NCBI GenBank assembly: GCA_964441935.1
Contig: CAYTXI010000010.1
Coordinates: forward strand, 1 to 34,892
Source of the DNA: JBBDMC01 sp964441935
GTDB lineage: Bacteria; Pseudomonadota; Alphaproteobacteria; Rhizobiales; Kaistiaceae
Direction: 5' to 3'
DNA: 34,892 bases
How positions within the stretch are numbered: position 1 is the stretch's first letter; each line of letters begins with the position of its first letter. The translations under genes and the position numbers were made by a program. This document shows, one piece after another, positions 22,063-29,676 of this stretch. The notes beneath the pieces were generated by a model. It saw nothing but the letters and a program-made list of their open reading frames with translations. It made no database searches and had not been told where the DNA came from.

Positions 22063-22910
22063 CGCGTTCGCCTCAGGCGCGGGTCAAATATGTCGCGGAG
22101 ACCGTCGCCGAGCAGATTGAGGCCAAGGACGGTGACGACGATGGCAAGACCCGGGACGATCGCCAGTCGCGGAGCGATGGCGATCATGGTCTGGGCGTCG
22201 GCCAACATGCGGCCCCAACTCGGCGCCGGCGGCTGGGTACCGATGCCGACGTAGGACAACGCCGCCTCCGCCAAGATGCCAAGCGAGAACTGGATGGTCG
22301 CCTGGACAACCAGTGTGTTGAGGACGTTGGGCAGGATGTGCTCGACAGAAATCAGCGCCTGGCCCTTGCCGGCGACGCGGGCGGCAAGGACGTAGTCGCG
22401 TGTCCACAACGACAGCGCCGACCCTCGGGTGAGCCTGGCAAATACCGGGATGTTGAAGATGCCGATGGCGACGATGGCGTTGACGGCGCCCGGCCCGGCG
22501 AGCGCGGTAATCATGACTGCAAGCAGCAGCGCGGGAAAGGCGAAGACGAGATCGTTCATGCGCATGATCGCGTCGTCGAGCCAGCCGCGGCGGGCGGCGG
22601 CAAGCAGGCCGAGTGGAACCCCGACGGCGATGCCGATGGCAACGGCGACAAGTGCGACCGCGATCGAGTTCAAGGCGCCGACCATCATCATGGAGGCGAC
22701 ATCGCGGCCGAAATGATCGGTGCCGAGCCAGTAGGCGGCTGACGGCGGCTGAAGGCGCTCGGCGACGACGATGACGGTCGGATCATGTGGGGTCCAGACC
22801 AGGGAGACGAGCGCGACGGCAATGACGGCGACCGTGATCACGATGCCGACGAGGAAACTCGGATGGAATCCGGCACGGCTGCTCGGGACGAATGCGGGAC
22901 GGTCGGTCAT
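22059..22910 (-). CDS. ABC transporter permease, DppC/OppC type
   Basis: Inner-membrane permease of 283 residues in the BPD_transp_1 family. It has an N-terminal membrane anchor (FLVGIVITVAVIAVALVSLV), then the extracytoplasmic HDP...PPSAAYWLGTDHFGRDVAS block, which is the DppC signature. Five further transmembrane segments follow. The cytoplasmic EAA loop that contacts the ATPase is RDYVLAARVAGKGQALISVEHILPNVLN. The C-terminal LGDGLRDIFDPRLRR ending is standard. It overlaps the DppB-type gene upstream and the ATPase gene downstream by 4 bp each (ATGA), so the three are one translationally coupled unit. Confidence 0.96.
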   Translation of the reverse strand: MTDRPAFVPSSRAGFHPSFLVGIVITVAVIAVALVSLVWTPHDPTVIVVAERLQPPSAAYWLGTDHFGRDVASMMMVGALNSIAVALVAVAIGIAVGVPLGLLAAARRGWLDDAIMRMNDLVFAFPALLLAVMITALAGPGAVNAIVAIGIFNIPVFARLTRGSALSLWTRDYVLAARVAGKGQALISVEHILPNVLNTLVVQATIQFSLGILAEAALSYVGIGTQPPAPSWGRMLADAQTMIAIAPRLAIVPGLAIVVTVLGLNLLGDGLRDIFDPRLRRTR

Positions 22911-23857
22911 CGCCCGTGCCGCCTCAGGCGGGGGTCAATCCCAGCGTAGGCGAGATCGACCGCAAAGTTAACGATGACGACGGCGGCGACGAGCATGAGG
23001 ACGACACTCTTGACGACAATCAGGTCGCGCTGGGCGATGGCCTGGAAAACAAGGCGGCCGAGGCCGGGCAGGAAGAAGACGTTCTCGATTATGACGGCGC
23101 CGGCGAGCAAGAAGGAAAACTGCAGGCCGATAATGGTCATCACCGGGATGAGCGCGTTGCGCACAGCGTGGCGGCGGATGGCCTGGCCGGAGGTCAACCC
23201 TTTGGCACGGGCGGTGCGCACGAAGTCCTCGTGGAGGGTGTCGAGCAGCGAGGAGCGCATGACGCGGGCGAGGATCGAGGCTTGCGGCAAGGCGAGTGCG
23301 ATCGCCGGCAAGGTCAGAGCCCTGAGGCCGGCGAAGACGCCGGCGTCCCAGCCTGGAAAGCCGCCGGCGGAGAACCACCTGAGGCTGATCGCGAAGACCA
23401 GGACGAGAAGCATGGCGAACCAGAAATTGGGCACAGCGATGCCGAGCTGGGTCGCGCCCATGATGGCAAGATCGGTGGGGCGGTTGCGCCTGGCGGCGGC
23501 GAGGATGCCGGTCGGAAAGGCGATAGCGACCGACAGGGCCAGCGCGATGGCGGCGAGCGGCAGGCTGACCCACAGGCGATCGGCGATAAGCCCGGCGACG
23601 GGAACGCGGTAGGTATAGCTGACCCCGAAGTCGCCGGTGAAGACGCCGGCAACCCACGCGACGTAACGAACCGGCAGGGGTCGATCCAGGCCGAGCTGCC
23701 GCTGAAGCGCGGCGACGGTGTCTGGCTCGGCGTTGAAGCCAAGCATGTAGGCGGCTGGATCGCCGGGCAGCACCTCCATGGCCAGGAAGATGACGACGCT
23801 GGCGGCGAACAGCGTCGCGATCAGTGAGCCGAAGCGTCGGGCTAGGAACGACCACAT
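22907..23857 (-). CDS. ABC transporter permease, DppB/OppB type
   Basis: Inner-membrane permease of 316 residues. The start MWSFLARRFGSLIATLFAAS and the early VIFLAMEVLPGDPAAYMLG are the DppB signature. LGLDRPLPVRYVAWVAGVFTGDFGVSYTYRVPV follows, and then the BPD_transp_1 membrane domain. The EAA loop is EDFVRTARAKGLTSGQAIRRHAVRNALIPVM, followed by GAVIIENVFFLPGLGRLVFQAI. It pairs with the DppC-type permease. The solute-binding protein gene is 81 bp upstream on the same strand, with a small hairpin in that gap. The gene is complete and ordinary. Confidence 0.96.
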   Translation of the reverse strand: MWSFLARRFGSLIATLFAASVVIFLAMEVLPGDPAAYMLGFNAEPDTVAALQRQLGLDRPLPVRYVAWVAGVFTGDFGVSYTYRVPVAGLIADRLWVSLPLAAIALALSVAIAFPTGILAAARRNRPTDLAIMGATQLGIAVPNFWFAMLLVLVFAISLRWFSAGGFPGWDAGVFAGLRALTLPAIALALPQASILARVMRSSLLDTLHEDFVRTARAKGLTSGQAIRRHAVRNALIPVMTIIGLQFSFLLAGAVIIENVFFLPGLGRLVFQAIAQRDLIVVKSVVLMLVAAVVIVNFAVDLAYAGIDPRLRRHGR

Positions 23858-23920
23858 GGGACCAGCGTCGTCAGTCGGCCACCTCAGCCCGGTGCGGGTT
23901 CGCCGGCAGGGCTGCGGGCG

Positions 23921-23933
23921 GCTCGCGGCGAGC
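23921..23933 (-). terminator. Small hairpin between binding-protein and permease genes
   Basis: GCTCG (23921-23925) and CGAGC (23929-23933) can form a 5-bp stem 5 bp after the solute-binding protein stop. It is short, but hairpins in this position often make binding-protein mRNA more abundant than permease mRNA. I cannot separate this from chance in GC-rich DNA. Confidence 0.3.
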
Positions 23934-23938
23934 GTGCC

Positions 23939-25420
23939 TTACTCTTCCCAATAGACACCGGTGAGGTCGTTGGCCTGGATCGGTGCATCTTGCCACAAGC
24001 CCTTGAGCTCGGCGTTCCAGACGCCAGTTTTGGCAAGCTCGAACAGGAACACGTTGACGGCGTCGGCGGCAATCCGGCGTTGGGCCTCCTGCAAGAGCTT
24101 GGTGCGGGCAGACGGATCGGTGGTGTTGTCAAGCTCGTCCATGATCGCTTTGAAGGTGTCGGAGTGGTAGTCGAAGTAGTAGTCGTCGCGGGCGTAGATA
24201 TCGATGTCCAGCGGTTCGGTGTGAGAGACGATGGTGAAATCGTAGTTCTTCTCCTTGAACACCTCCGACAGCCACTGCGCCCACTCGACGTTAACGATCT
24301 TGACGTCGATGCCAATGTCCCTGAGTTGCTGGGCGACGATCTCGCCGCCGCGGCGGGCGTAGGACGGTGGTGGCAGCTTCAGCGTTGCGGTGAAGCCGTT
24401 CGGGTAGCCGGCCTCGACGAGCATCTGTTTGGCCTTGACGGGGTCGTAGGGATAGGTGGCGGTGAGGTCGAGGTAGGCGGGGTTGTGGGGGGCGAAATGG
24501 GTGCCGATCGGGGTGCCGTAGCCGAACATAGCGCCGTCAATGATCGCCCGGCGGTCGATGGCGTGTGAGATCGCCTGACGGACCTTGAGCTGGTTCAGCG
24601 GCTCCCGGCCGTTGTTCATGGCCAGAATGGTCTCGCCTTCGGTCGATCCAACGCTGACGGTGAAACGCGGGTCCGACTTGAACTCGGCGAGGTTCTCGGG
24701 CGCCGGGAACACCGGGAAGGCGTCGATGTCGCCGGCCTTGACGGCGGCAAAGGCGGCGGTCGGATCGGCCACGAACTTGAACGTCGCCTTGTCGAGGCGG
24801 ACCGGCGGACCCCAGTAGTCCGGGTACCTGACGAGCTCGACGCGGTCACCCTGGACCCAGTCGGAAAACTGGAACGGGCCGGTTCCGACCGGACGGGTGG
24901 CGTTGTCGGCGGCGGTCTCGGGCGCGACGATTGCCGCGTCACCCCAGCTCATGTCGAACAAGAAATCGCCGACCGGACGGTTGAGGGTAACCTCCACGGT
25001 GGCGGGATCGACGACTTCGACCGAGGCGATGGTGGCGAACAGTCCCTTCTGGGCGTTGGTGGAGTCGTCGGCACGGGCGCGGTCGAGCGAGAACTTGACG
25101 TCGGCGGCGTCGAACGTCGTACCGTCATGGAAGGTGACGCCGGTGCGCAAATGGAAAGTGTAAACAAGGCCGTCGTCGGAAGTTTCCCAAGACTCGGCGA
25201 GAGCAGGCAGAACGCTGCCGTCCGGTGCGACGCGAGTGAGACCCTCGAAGACGTTGGCGTAGACGACCTCGTCGATGGCCGCCGCGGCGCCGGCGGTCGG
25301 ATCGAGATTGGGCGGCTCGAGCTGCATGCCGATGGTGACGTCGGTGCGTTGGGCAAGCACGCCGGTGGTCATGCCGGCGAAAAGGATCGCCGCTGTTGCC
25401 GTCCTCAAGAACACGCTCAT
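23939..25420 (-). CDS. ABC transporter solute-binding protein, SBP_bac_5 family
   Basis: Periplasmic binding protein of 493 residues. The signal peptide is MSVFLRTATAAILFAGMTTG, with cleavage near VLAQ-RTD. The mature protein starts TIGMQLEPPNLDPTAGAAAA. It shows the family block YANVFEGLTRVAPDGSVLPA followed by LAESWETSDDGLVYTFHLRT and GVTFHDG (PF00496). GTGPFQFSDWVQGDRVELVRYPDYWG and VRQAISHAIDRRAI are further marks. Proteins of this fold bind peptides but also opines, heme, glutathione or oligosaccharides, so the ligand is open. The ATG at 25420 has AAAGGAAACG just upstream; the frame continues further but the upstream part is antisense to gluconokinase coding. gntK ends 43 bp before it. 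Confidence 0.95.
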   Translation of the reverse strand: MSVFLRTATAAILFAGMTTGVLAQRTDVTIGMQLEPPNLDPTAGAAAAIDEVVYANVFEGLTRVAPDGSVLPALAESWETSDDGLVYTFHLRTGVTFHDGTTFDAADVKFSLDRARADDSTNAQKGLFATIASVEVVDPATVEVTLNRPVGDFLFDMSWGDAAIVAPETAADNATRPVGTGPFQFSDWVQGDRVELVRYPDYWGPPVRLDKATFKFVADPTAAFAAVKAGDIDAFPVFPAPENLAEFKSDPRFTVSVGSTEGETILAMNNGREPLNQLKVRQAISHAIDRRAIIDGAMFGYGTPIGTHFAPHNPAYLDLTATYPYDPVKAKQMLVEAGYPNGFTATLKLPPPSYARRGGEIVAQQLRDIGIDVKIVNVEWAQWLSEVFKEKNYDFTIVSHTEPLDIDIYARDDYYFDYHSDTFKAIMDELDNTTDPSARTKLLQEAQRRIAADAVNVFLFELAKTGVWNAELKGLWQDAPIQANDLTGVYWEE

Positions 25421-25463
25421 CGTTTCCTTTTCGTGGCTGTCAGCGGGAATCTCCGCCGGGTCA

Positions 25464-26018
25464 CTAAGGCTGGGGGGCGACCGGCGACCTGTCAATCGCT
25501 TCGCTGAGCGCCGCAACGACAGCCGTGACCACGTCGTCGAGGCCGGGCTCGACCGACACGGTGACGGCGTGTTCATCGGGCCGCGGCGGCTCGAGAGCGG
25601 CAAACTGACTGTCGAGTAGGCTCGGCGGCATGAAGTGATCCTTACGGGCGTCTATCCGCCGAGCGATCGTTTCCTGGGAGCCGCTCAGGTGAACGAAGAT
25701 CAATGGCCGCTGGGCGGCGGCCCTCAGGTGGTCGCGATAGGCGCGGCGCAAAGCGGAACAGGCGACGATAATGCCATGGTCGGCGGATCGAAGTGCCTCA
25801 CCGATGGCGTCCAGCCACGGCCAGCGGTCGACGTCGGTGAGGGGAATGCCGGCCGACATCTTGCCGATGTTGGCAGGCGGGTGGAACTCGTCGGCATCGT
25901 GGAACGGCAAGCCAAGCCGGGCGGACAAGCGGCTACCTACCGACGATTTGCCGGAGCCGGAGACGCCCATGAGGACGATGGCGGGCGGTCGGTCCCACGA
26001 AATCAAGCCGGTTGACAT
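25464..26018 (-). CDS. gntK: Gluconokinase (GntK/IdnK type)
   Basis: Shikimate-kinase-like P-loop kinase, 184 residues, that makes 6-phosphogluconate from gluconate and ATP. The Walker A loop is VLMGVSGSGKSSVG (about 16-29). GLPFHDADEFHPPANIGKMSAGIPLTDVDRWPWL is the diagnostic gluconokinase block for substrate and Mg binding. CSALRRAYRDHLR and ARKDHFMPPSLLDSQFAALE finish the family pattern. The ATG at 26018 is preferred to a GTG five codons upstream. It is first in a six-gene minus-strand operon with a peptide-class ABC transporter and an SDR, and is divergent from the VOC gene across 96 bp. Confidence 0.94.
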   Translation of the reverse strand: MSTGLISWDRPPAIVLMGVSGSGKSSVGSRLSARLGLPFHDADEFHPPANIGKMSAGIPLTDVDRWPWLDAIGEALRSADHGIIVACSALRRAYRDHLRAAAQRPLIFVHLSGSQETIARRIDARKDHFMPPSLLDSQFAALEPPRPDEHAVTVSVEPGLDDVVTAVVAALSEAIDRSPVAPQP

Positions 26019-26114
26019 GCACGGGAGTCCCACTTGCGGTCTGTCCGATCGGATTGCTCTACACTATCTTCACGTGGGGTTGTGTCGCCACGGCCTGTCA
26101 TTTGGGAAAGACCC

Positions 26115-26696
26115 ATGGAAAAGTTGCAGACTCAGGGGGTCCACCACATCACGCTGGTCGGTGCCGACCGCCAGACCGCCATCGACTTCTGGGAAGGTGT
26201 GCTCGGGATGCCCTTCGTCTTCGAGCAGCCCAATCTTGATGTGCCGGAAGAGAGTCACCTCTACTTCGATCCTGGTGACGGTCGGCTAATCACCGTGTTC
26301 GCCAAGGAGAGCCGCAAACCTGACCCGACCCAGACGCCGACCGACATCGGCGCGGTCCACCACGTTGCCTTCTGGGTGTCGAAAGCAACGTTTTCACAGG
26401 CGGTCGAGCGGCTGGACGCGCGGGGTATCAAGAACAGCGGCGTGGTTGACCGCGGCTTCATGGACTCGATCTATTTCCGCGATCCGCTCGGCTTCCTGAT
26501 TGAACTGTCGGCATATCGGTTCTTCCCACCGGCGGGGGTTTCGTATGGCGAGGTGATGCTTGAGGCACACAAACTGCGCGTGGCGCGCGGCGACCACAAC
26601 ATCAAAGAAGTCCACCTAGCCGACGCAATCGAGAACCTGACAAAGCGCACGCGGGGGAGCTTGTCGGATGACCGTTCGCCGAAGGACCCGTATTAG
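26115..26696 (+). CDS. VOC-superfamily (glyoxalase/dioxygenase fold) protein
   Basis: 193-residue protein with two tandem beta-alpha-beta-beta-beta modules of the vicinal-oxygen-chelate fold. Module 1 begins GVHHITLVGADRQTAIDFWEGVLGMPFV. Module 2 begins IGAVHHVAFWVSKATFSQAVERLDARGI and ends SIYFRDPLGFLIELSAYRF. Likely metal ligands are a histidine of HHITL, a histidine of HHVAF (about 82-83) and the Glu of FLIEL (about 130). Similar proteins are annotated as ring-cleaving dioxygenases or glyoxalases, but the reaction cannot be assigned. A charged tail of about 45 residues follows the fold. It is divergent from gntK; a glutathione S-transferase gene follows 100 bp later on the same strand. Confidence 0.88.
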   Translation: MEKLQTQGVHHITLVGADRQTAIDFWEGVLGMPFVFEQPNLDVPEESHLYFDPGDGRLITVFAKESRKPDPTQTPTDIGAVHHVAFWVSKATFSQAVERLDARGIKNSGVVDRGFMDSIYFRDPLGFLIELSAYRFFPPAGVSYGEVMLEAHKLRVARGDHNIKEVHLADAIENLTKRTRGSLSDDRSPKDPY

Positions 26697-26796
26697 CCTA
26701 GAATAGATGCCGCGCGAGGCGTGTTTTCACAGTAGGCCAGCCGGCGAGTGGCCGCGGTCCGCGGGACGGCGGCGCGAACAGGGGAGGGAAGGAAAG

Positions 26797-27471
26797 ATGA
26801 AGCTGTACTTACTTACCGTGTCGAACACGAGCCGCCCGGTCAGGGCGCTGATCGCCGAAAACAAGCTGCCGGTCGAGGAGGTGGAACTCGATTTCTACAA
26901 GGGTGAGCACGCAAGCGAGCCGTACACCTCGCTTAACCCAAACGCGCTGGTGCCGACCCTCGACGACGACGGATTCATCCTCACCGAGAGCTCGGCGATC
27001 ATGAAGTACCTCGCCGACAAGTTCGATCTGCCGTCGTACCCAAAGGACCTGAAGACGCGAGCGCGGGTCAACGAGATGATGGACTGGTTCAACACCGGCT
27101 TCTATCGGGACTATGGCTACAACGTCGTCTATCCGCAGATCTACCCGCACCACAAACGCCCCGACGACGAGGTGCAAAGCGGCACCATTGCGTGGGGCAA
27201 GGAAAACACCAAGAAGTGGCTCAAAGTGCTCAACGACCATTGGCTCGGCAAGGGCAACAAGTACCTGGTTGGTGATCAGATGACGATCGCGGACCTGTTC
27301 GGATACGCGCTCTTGACCTGCGGCGTAGTCACCCGCGACGAGTACAAGGACTACCCGAACGTCGAACGGTGGGTGAAGGAAGTCGAGAAGCTGCCGAGCT
27401 GGGCGAAGATCAACGAAGCGCTCGCCGGGTTCCGCGACTTCGTCAAGGATCAGCAGTTCGTCAACATCTGA
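26797..27471 (+). CDS. Glutathione S-transferase family protein
   Basis: 224-residue cytosolic GST. The thioredoxin-like N-domain (about 1-78) shows LYLLTVSNTSRPVRALIAEN with a Ser/Thr-rich catalytic region. The cis-proline segment is NPNALVPTLDDDGFIL, and the glutathione-contact motif is TESSAIMKYLADKF. The all-helical C-domain (about 90-210) contains YLVGDQMTIADLFGYALLTC, the N-capping box, and NVERWVKEVEKLPSW. It looks theta/phi-like, and the substrate is unknown. The ATG at 26797 follows a strong GGGGAGGGAAGGAAAG. It may cooperate with the upstream VOC protein in detoxification (inference). It converges on the PaaK-like gene, with 16 bp between stops. Confidence 0.94.
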   Translation: MKLYLLTVSNTSRPVRALIAENKLPVEEVELDFYKGEHASEPYTSLNPNALVPTLDDDGFILTESSAIMKYLADKFDLPSYPKDLKTRARVNEMMDWFNTGFYRDYGYNVVYPQIYPHHKRPDDEVQSGTIAWGKENTKKWLKVLNDHWLGKGNKYLVGDQMTIADLFGYALLTCGVVTRDEYKDYPNVERWVKEVEKLPSWAKINEALAGFRDFVKDQQFVNI

Positions 27472-27487
27472 TCGTCGTGCTTGCAGT

Positions 27488-28813
27488 TCATTCGTCGCTC
27501 GTCGCCGCGCCCGACCAGTCGACCAGCTTCGATTTATAGTCGGAGCGCGGCAGGCTGCCGTGGGGCACTAGGTCGATCGCGGTCGCTACCAGTAGCGCCT
27601 CGCGGACGCGGGTGCGGATGCGGTCGGCGAGGGCCTCGTCGGCGATTGCGCCCTCGGCCAGCTCGACGGCAACAGGAAGCGGCGGGTCCTGGCGGAAACC
27701 GCGCCGCGCTGGTCTGACCGAGATGACGCCGCTCACCGCCGGGGCGAACGCGTTGACCACCTCGCGTAGCGCAGAGGGGAAGACGTTGACTCCACGCACG
27801 GTGAGCATGTCGTCGGTGCGGCCTATACAGCGCACCCGTGGCGCGCTGCGACCGCAAGGGCAGGGGCCAGTCCACACGCGAACGTGATCGCGGCTGCGGA
27901 AACGCAGGAGCGGCGCCGCCCGCTGGCGGAGGTGGGTGTAGACGAGCTCGCCCTCGGCTTCGTCCTCGATGGGTACCGGCGCACCGGTCTGCGGGTCGAT
28001 CAGCTCGACGTGAACGAGGCTGCGACCGCTGAAGTGCATGCCGGTCTGTTGTTCGCACTCGCCCCACAGCGTGGCGGCGATGTCGCCGATTCCCATCGCT
28101 TCGGTCACTCTGGCACCCCAGGCGGTTTCGAGGCGGGCGCGCATCGCGGGTTCACCGCCGCCGGGCTCGCCGGCCACGATCAGACGGCGCATGGCCGACC
28201 TCGACAGATCGATGTCTCGTGCAGCGGCCCATTCGGCAAGGTGCAACGCGTAGGACGGAGTGAGGGCGATGGCCTCGACCGCGAGCGCCAAGGCGGCCGC
28301 CATCAGGCGGTCGGTGTTGCCCGAACCGATTGGGATGTGACAAAGGCCAAGGACGTGGAAGGCATCGAGGCCGATGCCGCCGACGAAGGGGCCGGCGTTG
28401 TACGTCGAGATCAGCCGATCGCCGCGCCGGAGGCCGGAAGCGGCGTAGCTGCGCGCCGATATGCGCACCCAATCGGCGTGGTCATCGGCGGTAAGCGGGA
28501 TGTAGCTCGGCCTGCCGGTGGTGCCGCTGGTCGAGAAGATGCGCGCGACCTCGCGCACGTCGACGGCGAGGTGCGTACCGATGGGATCGGTTGCGGTTAC
28601 CGTCTCGCGTAGATCGCCCTTTTCGGTGAAGGGGAGTGCGGCGATGGAGGAAAGTCCGCCGACCTTGTCAGGGCTACCGAAGCCGGCGGCGGAGAGCTTG
28701 TTGCGATAGAAGCGCGACCTTTCGAAGAGATAGGCGATCTGGCGCCGGTACACGGCGTCGTCGGCGGACAGCCGCTCGGGCCAGGGCAGCGCCTCGACTT
28801 CCGGCTCGTACAT
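27488..28813 (-). CDS. PaaK-like phenylacetate-CoA ligase family AMP-forming enzyme
   Basis: Adenylate-forming acyl-CoA ligase, 441 residues, of the short PaaK subgroup. The ATP/AMP P-loop is IFSTSGTTGRPSYIPL. GIGLDAFHVLGLCHIPIGSGNTD is the helical core. The acid-site loop is LIVAGEPGGGEPAMRARLE, and EAMGIGDIAATLWGECEQQTGMHF follows. The hinge region is IGRTDDMLTVRGVNVFPSALREVV, and the C-terminal lysine sits in LPRSDYKSKLVDW. The carboxylic acid is not identifiable. Nothing else of the phenylacetate pathway is nearby. The gene starts 5 bp after the citryl-CoA-lyase-like gene stops, so they are one operon. Confidence 0.92.
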   Translation of the reverse strand: MYEPEVEALPWPERLSADDAVYRRQIAYLFERSRFYRNKLSAAGFGSPDKVGGLSSIAALPFTEKGDLRETVTATDPIGTHLAVDVREVARIFSTSGTTGRPSYIPLTADDHADWVRISARSYAASGLRRGDRLISTYNAGPFVGGIGLDAFHVLGLCHIPIGSGNTDRLMAAALALAVEAIALTPSYALHLAEWAAARDIDLSRSAMRRLIVAGEPGGGEPAMRARLETAWGARVTEAMGIGDIAATLWGECEQQTGMHFSGRSLVHVELIDPQTGAPVPIEDEAEGELVYTHLRQRAAPLLRFRSRDHVRVWTGPCPCGRSAPRVRCIGRTDDMLTVRGVNVFPSALREVVNAFAPAVSGVISVRPARRGFRQDPPLPVAVELAEGAIADEALADRIRTRVREALLVATAIDLVPHGSLPRSDYKSKLVDWSGAATSDE

Positions 28814-28818
28814 GACCC

Positions 28819-29604
28819 TCAGGACTTCCCACCGTCGTAGCCGATTGCCGTCTCAGCCTCGGATGCCATCAGGAAGCCGATCGGCCGCGCCTGCTCTTCA
28901 GCGAGGTGGGCGAGAAGGCCGGCAGTGCGGGCGAGGATGGGGATAGCCTTGATCATCGTCTGCGGAAGATCGAGGTCGAGCAGGCAGGCGGCGATCGGCA
29001 TCGATACGTTCATCGGCATTTCGCGCCCCCATGTCCGGGCGACGGCCGTGGCGAAACGGCGGGCAACGTCGATATGGCGGCCGGCGATCGCGCGCTCGTC
29101 GGCGAGCGCCAGGATGCGTGCGGCGCGTGGATCAACCGGCTTGTGCAGCGGGTGGCCGAACCCCGGCATCTTGTCACCGCGGGCGCGGATCTCGGCCGCG
29201 ATTTCGGCGACGGCTGCGTCGGGCGTGGCGCCGGTGTCGACGCGGCCGCGGGCGTCGACAAGAACCGCGCCGCATGCTTCGGCGGTCCCCAAGACGACGG
29301 TGCCGCAGCCGAGGATGCCGGCGGCGACGGCGGCCTGGAGCGCGTCGGGCGCGGCGTCGTAGGTCATGCGGGCGGCGACGGCGGTCGGGGTCAGGCCATG
29401 CTCGGCGATGGCGACGAGCAGGAGGTCGAGGAAGAAGCGCTGGTCCTCGTTCGCTTCGCGCCCAGTCATCAGGAGATGGAAGAACTCGGTAAACGTGAGC
29501 CGGCCCATGAGGTCGCCGGCGAGATCGCGGCCGCGCACCGTGACGCTCGCCGCGTCGGCGGTGGCGATGGCCGTCTTTGCCGGTCCGGGCTTGCCGATGA
29601 GCAC
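28819..29604 (-). CDS. Citryl-CoA lyase-like protein (short citrate synthase family)
   Basis: 261-residue protein of the citrate synthase superfamily without the long N-terminal part of true citrate synthase (about 430 residues). It keeps PGFGHPLHKPVDPRAARILAL, which carries the second active-site His. The position of the first His in citrate synthase (HGGANE) reads VLGTAEACGA, as in citryl-CoA lyase-like members. MNVSMPIAACLLDLDLP covers the aspartate region. Known members split citryl-CoA to acetyl-CoA and oxaloacetate; this one may act on a related acyl-CoA. The start is GTG at 29604, with GGGAG about 8 nt upstream and no ATG near. The PaaK-like ligase follows within 5 bp. Confidence 0.87.
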   Translation of the reverse strand: MLIGKPGPAKTAIATADAASVTVRGRDLAGDLMGRLTFTEFFHLLMTGREANEDQRFFLDLLLVAIAEHGLTPTAVAARMTYDAAPDALQAAVAAGILGCGTVVLGTAEACGAVLVDARGRVDTGATPDAAVAEIAAEIRARGDKMPGFGHPLHKPVDPRAARILALADERAIAGRHIDVARRFATAVARTWGREMPMNVSMPIAACLLDLDLPQTMIKAIPILARTAGLLAHLAEEQARPIGFLMASEAETAIGYDGGKS

Positions 29605-29676
29605 GTCGCGTCTCCCGTAGGTTTGTTCCCGTCCGGTCGCGAATTTAGCGGGAAAGTCAGCGCCGCGACAGACGAC

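Noticed and set aside
28819..29604. True citrate synthase
   Set aside because: It is far too short at 261 residues and the first active-site histidine block is replaced by VLGTAEACGA.
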